Shown here piece after piece: positions 59,908-64,000 of a DNA stretch of 64,000 nt. The DNA comes from Autumnicola lenta. Lineage in GTDB: Bacteria > Bacteroidota > Bacteroidia > Flavobacteriales > Flavobacteriaceae. The notes beneath the pieces are model-generated. The model did not search any database. It was not told the origin of the DNA and saw only the letters and a program-made list of their open reading frames with translations. The stretch is from positions 62,001-126,000 of the forward strand of contig NZ_JAVRHO010000011.1 in assembly GCF_031846515.1 (NCBI RefSeq), given 5' to 3'. The position numbers were made by a program, and so were the translations under genes. The number at the start of each line of letters is the position of its first letter. The first letter of the stretch is position 1.

Positions 59908-61053
59908 ATGAAAAAAATTTTAGATTTTATTGCCGATGAAACAGACGGAAAAAACTATAAATCTTATAAGTACTGTTTTGAATCTATTGAGATTCCCAAA
60001 ATTGAATATGATGATAAAATAGGAATTCAAGTTAAAAAGAAAGGGGAAACGGATAAGAGTTTAACAAAACCCAAATCTTTAAAAATTCTAGCGGATAAAC
60101 TTGCAATAGAAAGCAAACCACTATTTAAATATTTTCTTGACGGTTCTCGTCGTACCTACAAAGTTGATGATATTGCGTATGGAAAAAGACTTTATCCTAT
60201 AATTGCAGGTCAAATTGGGGTGGCAGTTTGTGAAAGGAAAGATAAACACAGTTTCAAATCTGTAAACTTAAAAAACCCTCTAGTAATATCAATTCCGGAG
60301 AATGCTAATGCCCAAGAGGGAATTGGAAATAGTGGTTTATTTTTTAATAATCTCATTAAAAAATTAAATGAACAGGATATTCTGCTTAAACAAAATTTAA
60401 AAATCAGTAAAATTCTACCATACAGTAGTAAACTTCTCAAAGAAAATGATAAATATGAAGATAGAGGTGTTGCGAAAATCCAAGATGAAATGGTTGGTTT
60501 GGAGCAAAAGGTAGTATTTGATCTGGTTAAAGCCAAAAAGTTAAATGACCAATCTTTTTTAATAAAAGACGGTTCTCTCGAATATATGAAAAGTGGTGAA
60601 GCTAGAGAATTGTCTGTAGTTAAAACAAATTATGATTGCGTTGTGGGTATATCAAAAGCTTTTAATCCCGAGGCACTATCAAATGATGTAAAAGATATTT
60701 CCAGGAGAATTGCGGAATTAAAATGCTTTCATAGAACGCCTGCTTTTATGTATCAAACGGAAAGGATACCGGACGTGAAATTTGCAGTTTGGTATTTGAG
60801 ACTACGTGATACTTTAAGCCCTTTTGATGGCATTTTAAAAATCGAAAAGATTTTAGTACGAGAAATCCAAGAGGAGGAAGGTTTAGATTCAGACGAAATA
60901 GACTTAATAAGTGCAAATATAATTAACGAACGAAATCCAGTTTGCTATGGTAAAGACGACCGATGGGCAAAACATCTTTATCCAATTCATTTGACAGAAT
61001 CATATATCAAAAGTCAATATTTAAGCGATATGCATTTTATAAATTTATTTTAA
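59908..61053 (+). CDS. NurA-like nuclease
   Basis: A 381-residue protein that fits the NurA fold (5'-3' nuclease, RNase H-like, Mn-dependent in archaea): LDGSRRTY with Asp78, ILLKQN... , KDGSLEYM with Asp221, VVGISK (245-250), WYLRLRD and the final YPIHLTESYIKSQYL with His361. These are the positions of the NurA catalytic residues. In archaea NurA works with the HerA translocase in DNA-end resection; here the gene is directly followed by a HerA-like gene. I take ATG 59908; a TTG at 59839 would add 23 residues. Assigned by motif order only, hence moderate confidence. Confidence 0.7.
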   Translation: MKKILDFIADETDGKNYKSYKYCFESIEIPKIEYDDKIGIQVKKKGETDKSLTKPKSLKILADKLAIESKPLFKYFLDGSRRTYKVDDIAYGKRLYPIIAGQIGVAVCERKDKHSFKSVNLKNPLVISIPENANAQEGIGNSGLFFNNLIKKLNEQDILLKQNLKISKILPYSSKLLKENDKYEDRGVAKIQDEMVGLEQKVVFDLVKAKKLNDQSFLIKDGSLEYMKSGEARELSVVKTNYDCVVGISKAFNPEALSNDVKDISRRIAELKCFHRTPAFMYQTERIPDVKFAVWYLRLRDTLSPFDGILKIEKILVREIQEEEGLDSDEIDLISANIINERNPVCYGKDDRWAKHLYPIHLTESYIKSQYLSDMHFINLF

Positions 61054-61059
61054 TAATAT

Positions 61060-62724
61060 ATGAAAAAAATTATAGGAAAGGTAGCTGCTACGGAAAAGAA
61101 ACCAACTACAATCGATGAATTTTACTTCTGGACGAATAAACAAAGAATCTTAAATCCATTTGATGTAGTTAAAGTTGAGCATATTGATAAGTCCATTTCT
61201 TACGGAGTAATCGAGGAAATATCCCATATTACTGATTCAGCAAGCTACTTGAGTAATTTTATTTCAAGTGATTTTGGAGATGTCTCTACAGAACCAAATA
61301 TGCATCGCATAGGAATGAATTTCGTTAAAGCAAAAGTTTTAGGAAATAATAAAAGCATTTATACACCTGTTCTAGATGGAAGTAAAGTTGGACTAGCTGA
61401 ACAATCCGAAGTACTTGAAGCTTTAGGATTGGATAAAATTAAAAATCCACTAATCTGTGGGTATATGGAAATGTACCGAGATGAAGATAAAGTTACTTTA
61501 CCTGTTCATTTTAATTCTCAGTTCTTGATAGGTCCAGAAGGAGCCCATTTAAATATATCCGGAATCTCAGGATTGGCTGCAAAGACCTCTTATACAATGT
61601 TTTTAATGAAAGCTATACAAGATGAATACTTATCTAAAGGGGATGGAAATGATTCAGTTGCTTTTGTTATGTTCAATGTAAAGGGAAGGGATTTGTTAGC
61701 AATCGACGAGCCAAATGAAGATTTAGACATAGATGAAAAAGAGCGATACACTTCAATGTTAGGATTGAATACTGAACCTTTTAAAAATGCAAAATATTAT
61801 TATCCCTTTTCAAATCATTCAAAATCTAAAACACATAGTTATGGTAATAGTGATGATATAAATACACAGGTTGATTTGGATAAAGGTTTCAGATACAAAT
61901 ATAATTTTGAAGATGATAAAGAAAGTCTGGATTTACTGTTTTCAAATGTAGAGGATTCTACTGGTACAATGGAATCAATAGTAAATTTCATATTAACAGG
62001 GCAAGGAGGATTTGGGGATATTACAACTTGGGGACAGTTTATTAATAAAGTTGGAGAATATACAAAATCTGGGCAGAAAGGAGATAAGGAAATATCCGTA
62101 ATGAGTTGGAGGAAGTTTAAAAGAATAGTGACCAAAGCCTTAAACAATGAAATTTTCAATCCAAGAGTTGTCCCGGAAAAAAGTGAAGTAAGACTCAGAG
62201 ATTCGATAAAAAGCATTCAAAAAAATGATATTCATGTTATAGATATTGCAAAACTTGACCAAGATACTCAGGCATTTGTTTTTGGTGATGTGATCAGGGC
62301 GATTTACGATCTAAAACTTGGTCAAGAAGAAAGGGATGAGAACGATATTCCTTCAAAGATTGTAATTTTTATTGACGAGCTAAATAAATATGCCTCTAAG
62401 GACATACCAAAAAACTCGCCCATTTTAAGGCAAATTATTGATATTTCTGAGCGAGGTCGTTCATTGGGTATAATTCTGTTTTCGGTAGAGCAATTCAAGA
62501 GCGCTATTCACGATAGGGTAAAAGGAAATTGTGCGACTCATGCTTATGGGAGGACTAATGCCATAGAAATTTCAAAAGGAGATTACAGGTTCGTTCCCAA
62601 TGTTTACAAAAATATGATGACACGTCTTGACCCAGGCGAATACATAATTGAACATCCTGTTTTCCGTTCGTTATTAAATATCAAATTTCCAAGACCACTT
62701 TACAAACAATTCCCGAATGGCTAA
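61060..62724 (+). CDS. HerA-like ATPase
   Basis: A 554-residue HerA/FtsK-type (DUF87) ATPase. Residues 30-115 are a HAS-barrel (LNPFDVVKVEHID...YGVIEEISHI). The nucleotide site reads GISGLAAKTSY (168-178): the P loop has Ala in place of the Gly before Lys175, a degenerate Walker A that I recall in some bacterial HerA proteins. Walker B is IVIFIDELNKYA with Asp439/Glu440, and the C-terminal ERGRSLGIILFSVEQFKSAI supplies the arginine finger region. Six bases separate it from the NurA-like gene, and it overlaps the GHKL gene by eight bases, so the three genes form an operon. Expected to form a hexameric DNA-translocating ring with NurA. Confidence 0.85.
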   Translation: MKKIIGKVAATEKKPTTIDEFYFWTNKQRILNPFDVVKVEHIDKSISYGVIEEISHITDSASYLSNFISSDFGDVSTEPNMHRIGMNFVKAKVLGNNKSIYTPVLDGSKVGLAEQSEVLEALGLDKIKNPLICGYMEMYRDEDKVTLPVHFNSQFLIGPEGAHLNISGISGLAAKTSYTMFLMKAIQDEYLSKGDGNDSVAFVMFNVKGRDLLAIDEPNEDLDIDEKERYTSMLGLNTEPFKNAKYYYPFSNHSKSKTHSYGNSDDINTQVDLDKGFRYKYNFEDDKESLDLLFSNVEDSTGTMESIVNFILTGQGGFGDITTWGQFINKVGEYTKSGQKGDKEISVMSWRKFKRIVTKALNNEIFNPRVVPEKSEVRLRDSIKSIQKNDIHVIDIAKLDQDTQAFVFGDVIRAIYDLKLGQEERDENDIPSKIVIFIDELNKYASKDIPKNSPILRQIIDISERGRSLGIILFSVEQFKSAIHDRVKGNCATHAYGRTNAIEISKGDYRFVPNVYKNMMTRLDPGEYIIEHPVFRSLLNIKFPRPLYKQFPNG

Positions 62725-64000
62725 AATTGAAACTAAAATAGGTAAAGACGTTATTGAGTCCCTGACATTAGGGATGTATGAAGACTCGAGATTCATCTTT
62801 CGAGAATACATACAAAATAGTGCTGATCAGATAGACAAAGCCGTTGAAGATGGATTGTTTGAAACTTTGAGGGATGGCAGAATTGAAATTGTAATTCAAC
62901 CTACATCTGAATTAATAAGCATCACTGACAATGCAACAGGGATATCCAGAAATGAAGTACAGTCAATCTTAAAAAATATTGCAAAATCTACAAAAGATAG
63001 AACTAAAAACAAAGGGTTTCGAGGCATAGGTAGACTTGGTGGACTTGCTTATGCAGATAAATTAATTTTTGAAACAAGCTTTAAAGGGGAGGACGTGAAA
63101 ACCTATCTTACTTGGGATGCACAGGAATTAAAATCAATTATTAATAATCGCAGTACAAAAGAGGATGCCACAATAATTATAGACCAAGTAACTACTTTCC
63201 GAGAAGAAAAAGAATCTAGTGAGATGCACTATTTCAAGGTTACTTTACAAGGAGTGAAAAATAAAGCCCTCTTAGATAAGGACGATATATATAATTATCT
63301 AATGATGGTTGCGCCTGTTCCTTATTCTAAAGGCTTTTTTTTTAAGGATAAAGTTTACGATAAAGCAAGAGAGCTTGATTTTAATATCGACGAATACCTT
63401 ATCTATGTAAATAAAAATCAAGTTCTCAAGTCTTATACTATGAGTATTTATGCAGGTGATACTCAAAACAAAAAAAAGATCGATGAGATTCACGATATTG
63501 AAACTTATGAAATTCGTAATTCAAATAATCAGCTTTTAGCATGGGGATGGTATGCAGTTTCGAATTTTACTAAAGTACTGCCTGCTATTAATACAGCTCG
63601 TTGCTTGAGACTTAGAAAGGGTAATATTCAGATTGGGTTAGAAGAGGCCTTATCCAAACTATTCAAAGAATCAAGAGGAACTAAATACTTTTTCGGCGAA
63701 GTTCACGCAATTAGTCCAGAACTAATTCCAAATTCGCGTAGAGATTATTTCACAGAAAATAAAACCCTCAAAGAGTTTGAAAAATTTATTAAAATAAAGT
63801 TTGTTGAATTACATAACCTCTATCATTTTTCGTCAAGGGTAAGAAATAGTCAAAAAAAAATAGATGATTTGGTCGACTTCACTAAGGTTTTTGAAGAAAA
63901 ATCTAAAAATGGGGGTTTTACTGATGAAAAAGAGAAGGCTAATTTTATAGACAAATTTGAGCAGAAGAAGGAAAAGGCTGCATCAGCAGAAGCAGAACTG
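62717..64000 (+). CDS. GHKL (Hsp90/MutL-type) ATPase, 3' end outside window
   Basis: An open frame of 428 codons reaching the window end without a stop. The N-terminal ATP-binding site is complete: N box REYIQNSADQID (Glu30, Asn34, Asp37), DNATGI (Asp71, Gly75) and the G2 loop GFRGIGRLGG (Gly100-Gly109). A middle domain follows (CLRLRKGNIQIGLEEALSKLF and FFGEVHAISPELIPNSRRDYF, about residues 295-340), typical of Hsp90-like ATPases found in bacterial defence islands. A coiled coil begins near residue 370. ATG overlaps the HerA stop by eight bases (ATGGCTAA). Truncated by the window; C-terminal effector domains may follow. Confidence 0.85.
   Translation, partial: MAKIETKIGKDVIESLTLGMYEDSRFIFREYIQNSADQIDKAVEDGLFETLRDGRIEIVIQPTSELISITDNATGISRNEVQSILKNIAKSTKDRTKNKGFRGIGRLGGLAYADKLIFETSFKGEDVKTYLTWDAQELKSIINNRSTKEDATIIIDQVTTFREEKESSEMHYFKVTLQGVKNKALLDKDDIYNYLMMVAPVPYSKGFFFKDKVYDKARELDFNIDEYLIYVNKNQVLKSYTMSIYAGDTQNKKKIDEIHDIETYEIRNSNNQLLAWGWYAVSNFTKVLPAINTARCLRLRKGNIQIGLEEALSKLFKESRGTKYFFGEVHAISPELIPNSRRDYFTENKTLKEFEKFIKIKFVELHNLYHFSSRVRNSQKKIDDLVDFTKVFEEKSKNGGFTDEKEKANFIDKFEQKKEKAASAEAEL

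Noticed and set aside
49726..64000. Second copy of the tRNA-Asp 3' end as an attachment site
   Set aside because: I looked for the 17-base tRNA end downstream and found no copy in this window.

Overview
The window reads as a chromosome segment of a marine- or soil-type Flavobacteriaceae (Bacteroidota; a Gramella/Salegentibacter/Zunongwangia-like organism is my guess, not proven). Reasons: the gliding-motility pair gldE-gldD next to mutY-ssb, promoters of the Bacteroidota form TTTG-N19-TAnnTTTG, a polymerase III alpha subunit fused to a proofreading exonuclease, TonB-dependent transport, DUF3098/DUF3127/DUF4199/DUF4301 families, and low GC content.

Positions 1-49.6 kb are mostly core genome: DNA repair and gliding (mutY, ssb, gldE, gldD), two secreted M16 peptidases, ribosomal proteins L21/L27, ahcY, a lipid/cofactor group (phosphopantetheinyl transferase, GGGP-synthase-like enzyme), a thiamine-uptake cluster (thiamine-binding protein, PnuC-type permease, NadR-like kinase), an NtrC-type regulator convergent with a hybrid histidine kinase, a TPP-riboswitch-controlled TonB receptor, greA, HIT, aat, tag, the ftsX-DUF3098-uppP-truB cell-envelope cluster, leuS, ald, rimM-rpsP, dnaE, trxA, DUF58 and tRNA-Asp. 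The thiamine receptor and the thiamine permease group lie about 8 kb apart; the riboswitch visibly controls only the receptor.

Several small mobile or accessory pieces sit inside this core: a MntA/HepT toxin-antitoxin pair wedged with overlapping ends between uppP and truB; a HigB/HigA pair whose toxin is cut by a single in-frame TAG; five GC-rich palindromic elements inserted in frame in leuS, two of them bracketing a whole DUF559 endonuclease domain; nine copies of a short near-palindromic intergenic motif built around GATAATTGGCA; and two 7-bp tandem repeats.

From tRNA-Asp (49652-49725) to the window end the content changes to an integrative element: a conserved hypothetical gene, a MerR/excisionase-like helix-turn-helix protein, a Toprim/DUF3987 primase-helicase-like protein and a tyrosine recombinase, then small orphan genes separated by long intergenic regions with strong hairpins and iteron-like repeats, a GIY-YIG nuclease-like gene, and finally a tight three-gene operon: a NurA-like nuclease, a HerA-like ATPase with a degenerate Walker A, and a GHKL (Hsp90/MutL-type) ATPase that runs off the end. 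This nuclease-translocase-GHKL operon in a tRNA-linked island is the best candidate for an undescribed (probably anti-phage) system. The right end of the island is not in the window.
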